A DNA stretch of 64,000 bases from Voacanga thouarsii (taxonomy: Eukaryota; Streptophyta; Magnoliopsida; Gentianales; Apocynaceae), in assembly GCA_026120185.1 (NCBI GenBank), contig JANUWF010001190.1, positions 1 through 64,000 on the forward strand, in the 5' to 3' direction. This document shows positions 49,401-61,930 of this stretch, in pieces. Position numbers and translations under genes: made by a program. Within the stretch, counting starts at the first letter, position 1, and each line of letters starts with the position of its first letter. Under the pieces are notes generated by a model. It saw only the letters and a list, made by a program, of their open reading frames with translations. It did not search any database and was not told the origin of the DNA.

Positions 49401-51864
49401 GCCATTTAAAAATGTCGTCTTAACATCCATTTGCCATATCTCGTAGTCATAATGACATGTGATGGCAAGGAGGATACGGATGGACTTAAGCATAGCTACC
49501 GAAAAAAAAGTTTTCTCATAGTCGATTTCCTCTTTTTGAGTATACCCTTTCGCCACAAGCCTAACTTTGAAGGTTTCCACCTTCCCATTTACTCCACTCT
49601 TTCTCTTATATACCCACTTACACCATATGGGTTTTATCCCTTCAGGTGAAACTACAAGATCCCAAACCTGATTGAGATACATAAACTCAATCTCAGTTTT
49701 CATTACTTCATGCCACAAATTTGCATCGGCATCAGCAATAGTCTCCTTGTATCTAGTGAGGTCTTATTCCTAATGGTTGGAGACCAGCTCGAATGCTTCT
49801 CCAGTCCATCTCTCTAGAACCCTAGACACTCTCCCATTACCACGAGACTCCATATGTACAGGCTCTTGAGGCTGTGCCTCTTCTTGTTCCACAATCGGGT
49901 CAGAAGAAATTGCTTTCGAAGATAACTTCTCCTCCAATTCTAACTTAGTTGAACCTTTCGTGGAAGTACTTTGATCATCCTCTAAGTATCTAGCATTGAT
50001 ACTAACCAATGCCTTCTGCCCCTTAGGATGATAAAAGTAACCACCATTTGTCCCTTTTGGATACTCAACAAAATAGCATGATTCTGATCTTGATTCAAAC
50101 TTGTCTTCCTTAACTAGTACATAAGTTGGACAATCCCATATCTTGAGATGATTTAGACTTGGCTTACGCCCAGTCCACATCTCATAGAGAGTCCTAGGTA
50201 TTGACTTAGAAGGCACCAAGTTCAGAATATATGCCGCTATTTTCAGGGCATATCCCCTAAAAGACACTGGAAGAGTAGCATGAGACATCATACTTCGAAC
50301 CACTTCCATCAATGTTCTGTTCATTCTCTCAGCTACTCCGTTCTGCTGGAGTGTCCCCGGCGTAGAGAATTGGGATACTTTCCCATGATGTACCATATAA
50401 TCCTTGAATTCACCAAGGAGGTACTCTCCACCACGATCCGATCGTAAGGTCTTGATCAATTTACTTGTCCGACGCTCCACTTCAGCCTTAAACTCTTTGA
50501 ACTTATCAAAAGAGTCAGACTTGCGTCTTATCAGGTAAACGTAACCAAACCTTGTACAATCATCCATGAAAATGATGAAATACTCAAAACCTCCTCTAGT
50601 TGGTGTAGACAGGGGACCACACACATCAGTGTGAATAAGACTCAATACCTCATTGGCTCTATCCGCCTTAGGGGCAAATGACCTTTTGGTCATCTTTTCC
50701 ATCAGGCAGGACTCACACTGAAGCTAACTTTCCAATCTCAATGAGCCCAAAGGCCCATCATGTATCAACCTCTGAATCCTGGTTGAGTTGATATTCCACA
50801 ATCTTAGATGTCAAAGATAAGAGTCATTGACATTGGTCTTTCTCTTTCTTGTTAAAGATTCAGATTGAGTATTATTTAATTGATTGTTAATAGGGTTTAA
50901 GAAAAATAGATTCCCATACAAGTGCCGAGTACATAAAATTTCTCCATTTCTACTGATAGAAATACCAAAATGGAAAGATACAAAATATCCTTAATTTATT
51001 AGTTTCGCAACCGAAATCAAATTCTGTCTAAATCCAGGTACATATAAAATATCTTTCAAAACCACTATTCTATTACAATCAAATACAAGATCCAGCTCTC
51101 CCACTATAAAGACCCAAACTTGTGCTCCATTTCCCACACGTAGTCCATGTTCATCATTCTAGAGTCTTCTAATCTTTCTAAACCCCTACAGGGAGTTACA
51201 GATGTGATCAGTGACTCCTGAATCAACAATCCAAGTGGAAGTTAATCCAACCATTGATATATAATTTAGATAAAAAACATTACCTGTGGGGTTTTTCGTG
51301 GCTTGAAGATCTAGACACTCATTTTTTCAGTGTCTCTTTAGTCCACACTTGAAGCACTTGCCATTGGATTTGTCTTTGGGTTGGGTCTTGGGTTAGACCG
51401 CTGCGTTCCCCTTATTCTTCTTGAACTTTTTGGGCTTGGGCCCAATTCTAGAAGATAAAGCCTTAGCAATCATAACCTTAGATTGTGGCTTTATGATCTT
51501 CTCCGCTATCTGGAGCTCCTTCATCAACTCAGTCAAACTCATGTTCAACTTGTTCATGTTATAGTTCAACTTGAACTGAGTAAATGAACCCGGTAGAAAT
51601 TCGAGAACCATGTCCACTTTGCTCTCGGAGTCAATGACAGCCCCTAAGATTTTTGCCCCCTCGAAAGTAGCAATCAACTTGAGTATATGTTCTCTGACTG
51701 ATGCTCCCTCAGCCATCTTAGTGTTAATGATGGTTCGAAAAGTCTCCTGCCTTGCGGGCCGGCTCTTATCCGCGACCAATGTGGCTAATGATTGAGTTAT
51801 ATCATACGCAGTGGTCATGTGCTCATATTTGGATTGTAGCACATTAGACGTGGAGGCCAACATG
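46469..51864 (-). mobile_element. Degenerate Copia retrotransposon body, 5' end missing
   Basis: On the minus strand: gag (51863-51393, UBN2-type, N terminus truncated), a CCHC/protease region with WIVDSGVTDHICNS near 51230, integrase (50702-49770; D in DVCGP, D in LRSDRGGEY, E in NGVAERMNR), reverse transcriptase (49718-49029; LYVDDILLIG) and RNase H (49025-48240). This gag-PR-INT-RT-RH order is Copia. Frames are split by several stops and frameshifts, and no 5' LTR follows gag. Its pol end is interrupted by the solo LTR at 46542-48234. Confidence 0.85.
46537..48239 (+). mobile_element. Solo LTR (1,693 bp) nested in the Copia pol, TTGAA duplication
   Basis: The LTR is 46542-48234, beginning TGTTAGTGTTGTGCCATAGA and ending GATAGAAATCCTACA, flanked by TTGAA on both sides (46537-46541, 48235-48239). 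Removing it and one TTGAA joins the Copia RNase H frame to its natural end (RVF then KRYLDAIGVGTYGLT and a stop) just before the polypurine tract, which confirms the boundaries. It belongs to a different LTR family from its host. Confidence 0.85.
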
Positions 51865-51900
51865 TAATTTTAATACACTAACAAATAACATGCTAACAAA

Positions 51901-52139
51901 TACTCCCTCCGTCCTAGCAAAATTGACTTACTCACTATTTTTTGTTATTTCAAAAAATTTGACATTTTCCTTAAAATGAAAGTTTTTACTATATAATTTA
52001 TTATAAAATAATCAATATATTCAAAATATATTATTTTTATATAGTTAAATTTGATATAAAATATTGTGAGACCCCATACATTTGCATAAAATCTCGTGTC
52101 AAGTCAACCTATGTCAATTTTAGTGGGACAGAGGGAGTA
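51901..52139. mobile_element. Stowaway-like MITE, 235 bp, TA target duplication
   Basis: The element is 51903-52137, starting CTCCCTCCGTCCTAGCAAAA and ending AATTTTAGTGGGACAGAGGGAG, with TA on each side. Same terminal family as the copy in TRA1 intron 8 but internally different. It sits about 40 bp beyond the truncated gag of the Copia element. Confidence 0.85.
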
Positions 52140-53149
52140 ATATAGTAGTTAGGATGGTAAGACACAATGAACATTTTATTTTTCATTAATATTCTAAACA
52201 TTATAATCTTTTTATAAATTTTAATTGGTATTTATAATATTATTTTAATATTACCCCATACTTTATTTATTCTTATTTCTCTAATATTCAAAAATATTAT
52301 TTATTTATTCTTATTTCTCTAATACTGTAAACATTATATATTTTTTATCTTTTTAAATAATTTGACTAAGAGTATATTAGATAATTTTATTCAGAAAAAT
52401 TCTTATTCTTAGAATTTTTTATCAGTGTATATATATTTAAAAAGACATTTATGAAATAGTTCCAATTAAGAGAGAAAAAAAGTGAATGAGAAATTAAGAA
52501 CGTCATTGTAAAATGGCATGGATACAAATTTGTTTCTCAAACCATTGAAGGTCTTATGAGGTATAAGCAAAATGCTTGGTTTATAAACTTATATCCTTAA
52601 AGTCATTATTTATTTTAAAATTATGTTGTTTTTTGTAAATTATGATTGAATTGTACCTCATACTCCAATTCGAATTTTATTTATCTCGAGTTAATAGTTT
52701 AACTTTAAATTTTTTTCTCACAGAGATAAGATACAAAATAGAATACAAATGATAATAATATAACATTTGACTATAATTTAAGATGACAATGATAAATTGA
52801 TAAAAGTGTAAATATTTGTGTGAATAAAAGTTTGTTCAGCATCAATGAGTATTTGTTATGTTAATAATAGAACAAAGTTGAACTTATTCGAAATACAATT
52901 TCGTTTAAGATTGATTAGTATTTACTGGATTAGTAATTAAACATACTTAAACTTATTGGCAATGTTTAATTTCATTCGATTATTAATATAAAATATCTCA
53001 CATTAACACACAATTATATATTATTTCTAAAGTAAATCTTGATATTAGTAGTACTTATTTATAATTTATTTATATTTGCTTTTTTTCCTACTAAGATAAT
53101 ATGATTGTTATTCTTATAAAATTTTAAAATTTATTTAGATTTATATTTT

Positions 53150-53378
53150 TTCACTGGGCCGAAATCGAGGCTCCGTATCCCCAGTTCCTCGTTGGGCCGA
53201 AACCAGGCACCCGTATCTCCGGTTCCCCGCTGGGTTTAGACCGGGAATTATTTTGTCCCGGTGGGCCCGAGGTAGGGATCCCTGCCTTTCCCCGTGTTGG
53301 GGACGGGGATACTGAAGGAATGTGGAGGCGGGGCAAAGATTTCTAATCCCCGGCCTGCCCCAACCCAATTGGCATTCC
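53150..53378. mobile_element. Truncated hAT-type element end, GC-rich
   Basis: An isolated GC-rich block in AT-rich DNA. On the minus strand its edge reads TAGGAATGCCAATTGGGTTG followed by GGGGCAGGCCGGGG. A TAGGAATGNCAA-type end with GC-rich subterminal repeats is typical of non-autonomous hAT elements. Inside are two ~45-bp tandem copies around TGGGCCGAAA...CCCGTATC. No matching left end or target duplication was found. Confidence 0.45.
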
Positions 53379-54871
53379 TAATTGTGAATCAAGAGAAGTT
53401 CAGTTGAAACTAAATAATACAACTGTCTGCTGTTATTTGATTCTTGTGCTACTAATGTAACTTTAGCATTTCTACAAATTGGATTTTCATTTTATGTCTC
53501 CATTGTTCTTTTTTTCCCCTTTTATTTCACTTAATTTCATCTCAATAATGTCACTCTAAAGTTTATGATTAATTGGAAAAAGTATTAAGGGCATCACATA
53601 TTGAATTATTAGTGATGCTTATGAAGTCCAACTCAACATATTACCTGAGAATATATTATTATCCCATTTGACTGCCATTTCCTTTTTGGAATGAAAAGCC
53701 CAATACCAAAAAAATTGTCCTTCACCGTGGTTTAATAGTCTACCAACACATAGTGATCAACATATCATTTACCCTTCCACCGCGCTGTTAGAGTGTCTCA
53801 AACCAAAAGCTACTATAGTTTGCAAGAATTGAATACAAATGAATATAATAAATATTATAAATGTATAAATCAAGTAATATATTTTTTTAGTTGAATACAA
53901 TAAATACATAAAACAAGTATATCTCATCTAAAAACATTACTTTTTTTTTTTATTTGAATACAAATGAATATAATAAATACATAAAACAAGTACTTTTTGA
54001 ATGGAAAATGTAAGCCCTACATTTTTAATTCATTAGATTGAAGCATGGTGACAAAATCTTTTTTTTTTTTAATTTTTTTCCTATGGGTAAATTTGTAGTG
54101 CACTCATAAACATATTCAATTTTTTATGGAGAAAAAAATAATTTTTTTTTAAAAAAGGACACATAGTTAATATGATTACATCCAAATCCCATATTTTCTA
54201 AGTTATTAAATTTAAATGTGATCACATTCGAGATTTATATTGTTTTAGTTGGAAAAAATAACATTAACTTATGGGTCAAGAGTTAATGTGAAAGGTAATC
54301 GGAAATATATGAAAGTATTGAATTCATATGATTTTTTTTTTAATAAAAGGAAATATGAAAAGTTATCTATTGAAGGTTATTTGAATTCATTAAACGTGAC
54401 ATCATTAAATTTAGATAAAGGTGTGAATTTATTAAATTGTTAGAATATACAGATTTAACAAATACTTCGTGCAACGTATGAGGAATCAAACTAGTACAAA
54501 ATAAACACTACAAGAAAGAACTTATATGGATGATATATTATGATTTTTGATAGGGACTTGTGAGGTTGTATGTTTATGAATATAATGCACTAAAATTACA
54601 GTTAAATATATTTTTTAGTATATCAAGTGCTTATTTTCAAAAGGTATAAGTGATAATACAAAATTAAGTTCACATTAACATTTACTAAATACTAGAATAA
54701 TGTATTTTCCAAAGTTTTTAACCTTCGTTGATTGCATCTAATTTATTAGTTATAGTGTATATTAATTTTTTTTCTTTTTTGCATTTGTTTGATGTAAATG
54801 TGAAATGTTTAATAATTGAGTGTGAAATTTAAATAGAAGGAACACACTAAGGATGAAAAATATAATTTGTC

Positions 54872-54873
<2 letters not shown>

Positions 54874-54921
<48 letters not shown>
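54874..54921. repeat. (AC)24 microsatellite
   Basis: A perfect 48-bp AC run continuing into ATATAT. Confidence 0.95.
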
Positions 54922-54929
<8 letters not shown>

Positions 54930-55080
54930 TAAGGCGGTCAAATTTTTTTAAAAATTTTAAATTAAACTTAAAAATTTTATGTTTTTACCCTCTAAAAATA
55001 ACTTAAAAAACGCGTTTAGCAGTAATTTGATGGAGTAGAATCGGAAATCGGATGGACTAGAAACCACTAGGATCTACAAA

Positions 55081-56712
55081 GACAAATTGGCGAGTTTTCT
55101 CCCTGAATATTTTTATTTTAGTATAGTTGGTCCTTATTCTTTGTTTTTAATTTGTTAAATCCTCTATAAATTTTCGTACAAATTATTTGGTTCTTCCGAT
55201 TTAATTCCGATAAGTTAACTAGTCAACTCAGGCGTTGATTATTTAAGGAAGGGCAAATTTATCATTTTACTATACACATTTAAAAAAATAAGATAAATTA
55301 GTGAGTTTAGTCTCTGAACTTTTTTGTTTTTGCATCATTGGTCTCTATTTTTTTTAACTTTATAGGTCCTCTATTTTTAATTATTTGACACATTAGATCA
55401 TTTCGACCAAATAAGTGATAATAAAAACCTATTATCAAATTTACTTTAATTAATTAAATACTTAATATTATTTTTTTTTATCAAACACACTTAATAAAAT
55501 TAGTAATTAATTAATTAATTTTAAGTGATTAAGTATATCACAATGTTGCTTTTTAACTCCGTAAATTTTTTTATAAAATTTAAAATCATACTTATATGTT
55601 TTATTTATAAAATTATATTATAATTTAATCTAAGTACACTATTAAGGTAAATTTTGAATTTGAAATTAAAAAATAGAATTTGAAAAAGAAATTAATTATA
55701 ATTCAATTTTACACTATATTTTAAAAATTTTAGATTAAATATAAAATAATAACAATAATTAGATATAATTCAAACTTTAATAACTTTCATTTAACTTAAT
55801 GTATTTGATAATAATTTTTTATTATTATTTAATTGATTAATACGTACTAATATGTTATAAATTTTAATTGAAATAAAAATGATTTAAGTTTGAAATCTAA
55901 ATATATTATATGTTATTTACTTATTATTATTTTTGTATTTAATTTATATTATAACAAAATATAATGTAAAAATAAATTATAATTAATAAAATATTTTTAT
56001 TATATTTTTAAAATTTTAAAATTTAAGTATTTAAAGTTTGATATTCAAACTTCACTACAAATAAATTAAAATTTGAATATTTAAGTAATGAATTTTAAAA
56101 ATTGAAGTTTAAAGATTGAATTCTGAAATTTGAGGTTTGAATATGAAGTCTGAATTAATTATAATTCATTTTTACACTATATTTTATTATGATTTAGATT
56201 AAATATAAAAGAATATTAATAATTATATGAGTATTTAACTTATTCAGTTTTCAAATTTAAGTAACTTTCAATATACTTAAAATTTATAACAGGATTTCGA
56301 TACGTCTTAATCAATAAAAGTGACAACAAAAATCATTATTAAATACACTTAAGGAATTAAGTATCTTAATATTTTAATATTTTAACTTTAAAAGTTGTCG
56401 GAAGGACCTAATATGTCAAAAGAAAAAAGATATAGAATCTATAAAGTTAAAAAAAAAGGGACCAATCACGTTAAAATAAAAAAATTCAAGAACTAAAGTT
56501 ACTAATTTATCTTATTTTTTTTAGGTGAATATACAGTAAAATAATAAATTTACCCTTTCTTAAATAATTAACGTCGGAATTGATTAGTTGATTTGTCGAA
56601 ATTGGATCGAAAGGACCAAATAATTTGTACAAAAATTTATTGAGATTTAAAAAGTTAAAAATAAAGAATAATGAACAATCATATAAAAAAAAATTTAAGG
56701 ATAATTTATCAA
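55081..56712. mobile_element. Foldback-type element with ~330-bp inverted arms
   Basis: Left arm 55081-55416 and right arm about 56390-56712 are inverted copies (shared blocks include GTACAAATTATTTGGT, AATAAGATAAATTAGT and TTAACTTTATAG). Each arm also holds two direct ~100-bp sub-repeats (left arm: from 55081 and 55292). The ~970-bp loop is nearly pure A/T without coding capacity. Long arms and no protein fit a foldback or Mutator-like non-autonomous element. ACAAA flanks both ends but the exact duplication is unclear. Confidence 0.7.
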
Positions 56713-56755
56713 TCCACAAAAGTCTAAAGATCGACCCGCTCCAAGTTCCCGTGTG

Positions 56756-57641
56756 GCTGCGAATAGGGCTGTAAACGAGTCCAATCAGGTCCGGGACACC
56801 TTGTCTCGGACCCGGACCCGATTAAAGAAAAAGGAACCCGACCCGACCCGATTACCCGCCGAATATAAAATGAAGAGACCCATATCCGCATATGCGGGTA
56901 TCGGGTTACCCGGCCCGAAAATTATTAAATATATTTCTTTATTTAAAATTAAAAAAATTGTATTCACATTTAAACTAAAAATGTAAATAATAGCCTTAGT
57001 ATCAATAATAACTATAATTCCAACTCTGTAGCAAATTCTAAAACCAATAATTGCCAATTGCAGAGGCAATAACATTTGGCGTAGAAAACTTATGGACAAT
57101 CGATGAGAATATGGAACAGCTTGGGTTGTATAATATGGTTGATGGGACTAGAGATCTTTTAGATACAATATGGGATTTGAAAACAAAACCATACAAAATA
57201 TATGTTTCCAAATTACAACCTTAAAAAGGCACAACATGTTATAAGAATCAATTGCTTTCCAACGAAATATAGATCAATTTTCACAAATTTGTCTAGTACT
57301 AGCAATATTTCCTAAATATAAGCTTTATAAGTTTTTATTATAGTTCATGATAATAATATAGATTATTTGACTCTCAAAAAATTCATAACATAATATATTT
57401 TATATATAATATAATATATATTATATATTTTATATAATATATTTTATATAATAGAATTTATTAATCGGGTACGAGTACTATAATTCCATACCCGGACCCA
57501 ATTATATAGAGTAAACGGGTTTGGGTCCAGGTCGGGCAAAAAAGATAAGTGAACCAAACCCGTTATAAATGGGTCTGATACGGGTCCGGGTCCGGGTATA
57601 CCCGACCCATACCCGGACCCATTGACAACCCTAGCTGCGAA
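56756..57641. mobile_element. Second non-autonomous hAT-type element, 870 bp, 8-bp duplication
   Basis: Element 56764-57633 starts TAGGGCTGTAAACGAG and ends CATTGACAACCCTA, flanked by identical GCTGCGAA (56756-56763, 57634-57641). The subterminal regions are full of CCCGACCCG/CGGGTCCGGGT motifs. It carries no transposase. It ends 141 bp before the ATG of the WD40 gene. Confidence 0.85.
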
Positions 57642-57774
57642 CGTCATCGGGTCAATTTGGAGCTCCGTTACCTATTTGGCTTCCATGGTCTCCTTGGCTG
57701 GCAGTTCGATTCCTTTATTTAAGTCGTTTATTGCGCCACAATTTTGAAATTCGCAGAAACTCAAAGGAGTAAAA
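57642..57774 (+). promoter_or_regulatory. Proximal promoter and leader of the WD40 gene
   Basis: Only 133 bp separate the hAT target duplication from the start codon. A possible TATA-like CTTTATTTAAG lies at 57712-57722. If so, the upstream promoter elements would be in or beyond the transposon. Confidence 0.4.
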
Positions 57775-60700
57775 ATGGCAGGTAATGTTGATTCATCCTT
57801 AAATCGTTCATCTTTGTTAGAGTTTCTACTGTAATTTAGTATGTGCATTTTTCAGGAGGACAATCAGAAAGAGAGGAGAAGGTCTCGCTGGAACTTACTG
57901 AAGAAATTCTACAAAGCATGGAAGTTGGCATGGCTTTTCGCGATTACGTGAGTATATTTATCGTTTTTGTTTGGTTAATTTTCTTTATTTGCTCATTATT
58001 TCTACATCCTAAGTAGCATGTAATTTAAGTTGTTCAATGAAACTAGGTTTGAAGATTAATTTCTTAATAGTATTTAGATTTATATTCTGTGCTGCAATGG
58101 TGGACCTATGCAGAAGGTTTGGAGAAAAAATGGAGAACCTATTTGTTTGGTTGATTGTATTACTGGTCTGGTGGTGGAGGCAGTTTTGTACTTTTGAATT
58201 GCTCTTATTAATGGAGGGGAGAAAATATCTTACCATGAGACAAGGATGTGACCAGAAAGTATGCAATCAAATTGAAAAACAGTAGAAGAAATTTGTTTGA
58301 AGTCTACTACTAGGTTGGGTGAAAAAGTAGGTTCTGAAATGGTAAATTTTAACTAGTTAGTCACTAATGGAATTCGGATCATGATTAGGTGTTATTCCAG
58401 TGCTGCAGTTTCGATATAACTAAGAGGTGAGCTTTGTAGTCACCAGTGGATAGGTAATGAACATGGACTATTACCTCTAAGGTCTCACGTGCCATGTACA
58501 TTTTTCAAAATTTTAGTCTACAAGGAAAAGAAAAACTGTATATGTTTGTGGGCATGTGTGAATTTGTACTCGGTTGTTTTCTGCTAGTTAGAGCTCTGGA
58601 GCTTTTCTGGTATTACATCTTCCGAGGGTTAGTTTTGAGTGTTTAGGGGATACTCAATTTTTGCTTCATGCAGAATGGCAGAATCAGTTCAATGGATTTT
58701 CATAGGACATCAAGTTATCTGGTGACTGCTAGTGATGATGAATCCATTAGGCTGTATGATGTTGCAAATGCAACGTAAGCACTTTCTTTTGACTTTCCTA
58801 TGAATTTGAGCTGTCTAGATGATTCGTGTTTTCTTTCTTTGAGTCTTGCTTTGCTTTGGATGTATTGGTTGGATTCTTATTTCTATGTGCTTCTAAACTT
58901 TTGATTTGTAATGATCTGGAAAAGGTGATCCGTCCATGAGTTTCAACTACACAATGAACTTACTTTACAAGAAGATATTGTTCAGTACAGCATGTCTTCC
59001 AAGGGCATGTCTGTCCTCTCATGCAACTCTGGATTAAACTGTCCCTGAACATTATTAATGGGTGCCAGAGCCCCCCAGAGAGAAGAAGATATTTAGGCTC
59101 TGTACAAGTAATAAATTGCTTATTTGTTGGGCAGCATTTACTCCTACTGATTTATTTGTAACTTGGAAAACACTAGATCATTTGCTTTCTCCAGTGGATT
59201 CTCTTGTAACTAAACTACTCAGAATGTGATATAGTTAAGCCGTGAACTTATCTGATTGTTGATACATACTTTGTAATATGATGGATTGTGCAGTTGATTA
59301 ATTCACTTCTTGAAGGTGATCATTCTCGCTTATTAAGATAGCCTTAAATGTTGACCACAGATGTTTGAAGACAATTAATAGCAAAAAGTATGGGGTTGAT
59401 CTGGTTAGCTTCACTTCTCATCCCACAACTGTTATATACTCCTCAAAGAATGGTTGGGACGGTATGTATTTTTATACCAATATTTCTGGCACTTTTGGAA
59501 GTTTGAAAATTATGATAATGAAGTTATGGATTTAACGCATCCAGAATCTTTGCGGCTTCTTTCATTGCATGATAACAAGTACTTGCGTTACTTCAAGGGT
59601 CATCATGACAGGTATGTCTATGATGGGTTGCAGCAGTTTATCCTCACGTTGGCCCTTGTTGTTTGAGTTGTAAAAGTGACCAATGACATAGGAACTGATG
59701 TTTTCTTCTAGTGATTTTCAGAGTTGTATCCCTTAGTTTGTGCTCTAGGAATGAGTGTTTTATATCTGGCTCTCTTGATCGGACTGTTTTGCTTTGGGAT
59801 CAAAGATCTGAGAAATGTCAGGTGTGGACCATAGCAATCTGATTCCAGATGATTGTTTTTGCCTGAATTATTTTAATTGTTCTTTGAATTTTTCTTTAGG
59901 GACTACTGCGTGCCCAAGGAAGACCAGCAACAACGTATGATGATCAAGGAGTTGTTTTTGCCATTGCTTTTGGAGGATATGTAAGAATGTTTGATTCTCG
60001 CAAATATGAAAAGGTTAGAAGTTGATGCACATGGAATGCTTACATTTTTTCTGGAAGATGATATAGTTTTTCAGTTTTAACAGATAGTAAAACTTGACAA
60101 ATTAAATCCTTGAAGGGTCCCTTTGACATATTTTCTGTTGGGGGGGATATGTCTGATGCTAATGTTGTGAAGTTCAGTAATGATGGAAGACTGATGCTTC
60201 TGACCACTGCTGATGGGCATATTCATGTTCTTGATTCATTCCGTGGCACACTTGTGAGTCATTCTTACATTAGAAAGCTTCTCGACAAGTTTTTTGGCTT
60301 CTTGGAATGTTTATCTGACATCCTTTTTACATTTGTTGCAGCTATCAACATACAACATCAAGCCTGTTTCAAGTGATGCAACTTTGGAGGCATCTTTCAG
60401 CCCAGAGGGAATGTTTGTTATCTCAGGTTTGTTATGCACTCTCCGAGAGATGGCCATGATGCAGTACTTGTTTGATCTTTTCCATTTCACACTGCCACAT
60501 AGGACCATATTGCTCTGTGGTCACTGTATTCATCATGTTATGTAATCATCAGCATCTCTCTGTATCTCCTTTTCTCTCCTCTCCGTTTTAACATAGCAAC
60601 TCTGTGTCTTTACATGATTCTATATTCCAGTGTTTTACAAACAGTAAAGGATTCTTGTGGTTCATATGGGGTGCTGTGAACTGAATGCTATGAATTTAGA

Positions 60701-61930
60701 TAACTTTGCATTGACAAGTTTCAGACTAACGATTATCTCTTTCTAAATATTTCATTCTCTCGTTTAAACTTGTCAAGTAACATATTGAAGTAGTCATGTT
60801 TAATCTGGCTGATTTGTTCCTTGAGCTTGGCATTTGTCAGTTATTTGATGTGATGCCTAGTTCTCTGACACTCATGTTGGTTATGTCTGGAGTGGAAGTG
60901 TAGATTCCTAAAATAAAGTACATAAATTTGTTTGCCCTTTTCTTCTTTTGGTTGACTGTTGTATCTTATGTACTTGAAATTTCTCCTATTTGGCAGGTTC
61001 TGGGGATGGAAATGTCTATGCCTGGAGTGTTCGTAGTGGCAAAGAAGTATGTTTTAGGCCCTTCATTTTTTTCATGTTATTTGGCCATCTTTATAAACCT
61101 TTTACTGAATATACATATGTAGCTGCAAGTTAAACCTACTAGAAGGATAAGATGCTAGTAGAAAACGATAACAAACGATAAGATGCTAGCTGAATATACA
61201 GTCCTTTTCCTTGCAAGTCTTTCAACTTTAATGTTTTCAAATATGCTTGGTAGATTGATCTATAAACTAGGAATGCCTGTGGAAAGTAATAATGAAAAAT
61301 TTGTGTGTTATCGGGGAAAAAATATCTTCTCTTTTTGGCGTGCAAGGAGAAGACAGAATCCAAGTCGAGAAATATGAGCCTTTGTATCCCTCTCTACACC
61401 TCCATAAATTCTTTTGCATGTTTCTGAAACTTCTTCTCGTTTTAATCTTTAAGACGTGGTTCATTTGTCAAAATCATTCTATACTCTCTGTTGATCTCAA
61501 TAATGCATTGCCATCCTAGAATATGACTGAAATTTGGAAATTTGATGATGAAAAATCTGCAGCCTAAGTTGGTTACTTTATTATTAGTAATTAGGAACAA
61601 GAAATTCTGTTCCCAAGCAGTGTCTCGCTCCAAAATGTTTTCTCTTTATGGAATGTTGATATGATGTTTGAGCTCTTTCCTGAAGATTGTTTAAGTAGAA
61701 TAGCTGGTGTGTGCTCAGTACAACTTCCTTTCCTATTGTTTTATTTCCCAACTTTTATTGTAATTCTTCAGCTTACTCTTTACCAGGTTGCCAGTTGGAT
61801 GAGTACTCAAGCCGAACCACCTGTTATTAAATGGGCTCCTGGGAGCCTTATGTTTGTTACAGGCTCTTCAGAGTTATCATTTTGGATTCCAGATTTATCT
61901 AAATTGGCTGCTTATGTTGGAAGAAAGTAG
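57775..61930 (+). CDS. WDR82: WD40 protein of the SWD2/WDR82 family, 332 aa, 11 exons
   Basis: Subunit of COMPASS-type H3K4 methyltransferases and of a cleavage/termination module in yeast (family knowledge). Exons: 57775-57781, 57856-57947, 58674-58774, 59361-59461, 59545-59611, 59722-59821, 59900-60013, 60116-60253, 60342-60426, 60997-61046, 61787-61930. All GT-AG; total 999 nt with no internal stop. WD-type endings are visible at IRLYDVANAT (about residue 64), VLLWDQRSE (150), VRMFDSRKY (190), IHVLDSFRG (235) and VYAWSVRSG (280), then ELSFWIPD near the C terminus. The first exon is only 7 nt (ATGGCAG). The N-terminal LTEEILQSMEVGMAFRDYNG is typical of plant SWD2-like proteins. Confidence 0.9.

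Larger units (their letters stand above)
52140..55080. other. Intergenic, strongly AT-rich
   Basis: No gene supported. Contains the GC-rich block (53150-53378) and the AC microsatellite (54874-54921) listed separately, and a short direct repeat TTATTTATTCTTATTTCTCTAATA (52265 and 52299). Confidence 0.6.

Noticed and set aside
53141..53368. Minus-strand frames in the GC-rich block
   Set aside because: They translate tandem GC-rich transposon repeats, and two overlapping frames are equally open.
56753..56986. Plus-strand frame rich in Arg/Pro at the hAT element end
   Set aside because: It is a translation of subterminal CCCGACCCG repeats and crosses the element boundary.
58037..58285. 82-codon plus-strand frame in WD40 gene intron 2
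   Set aside because: Falls inside a clear intron, with no homology pattern recognised; the spliced WD40 frame passes around it.
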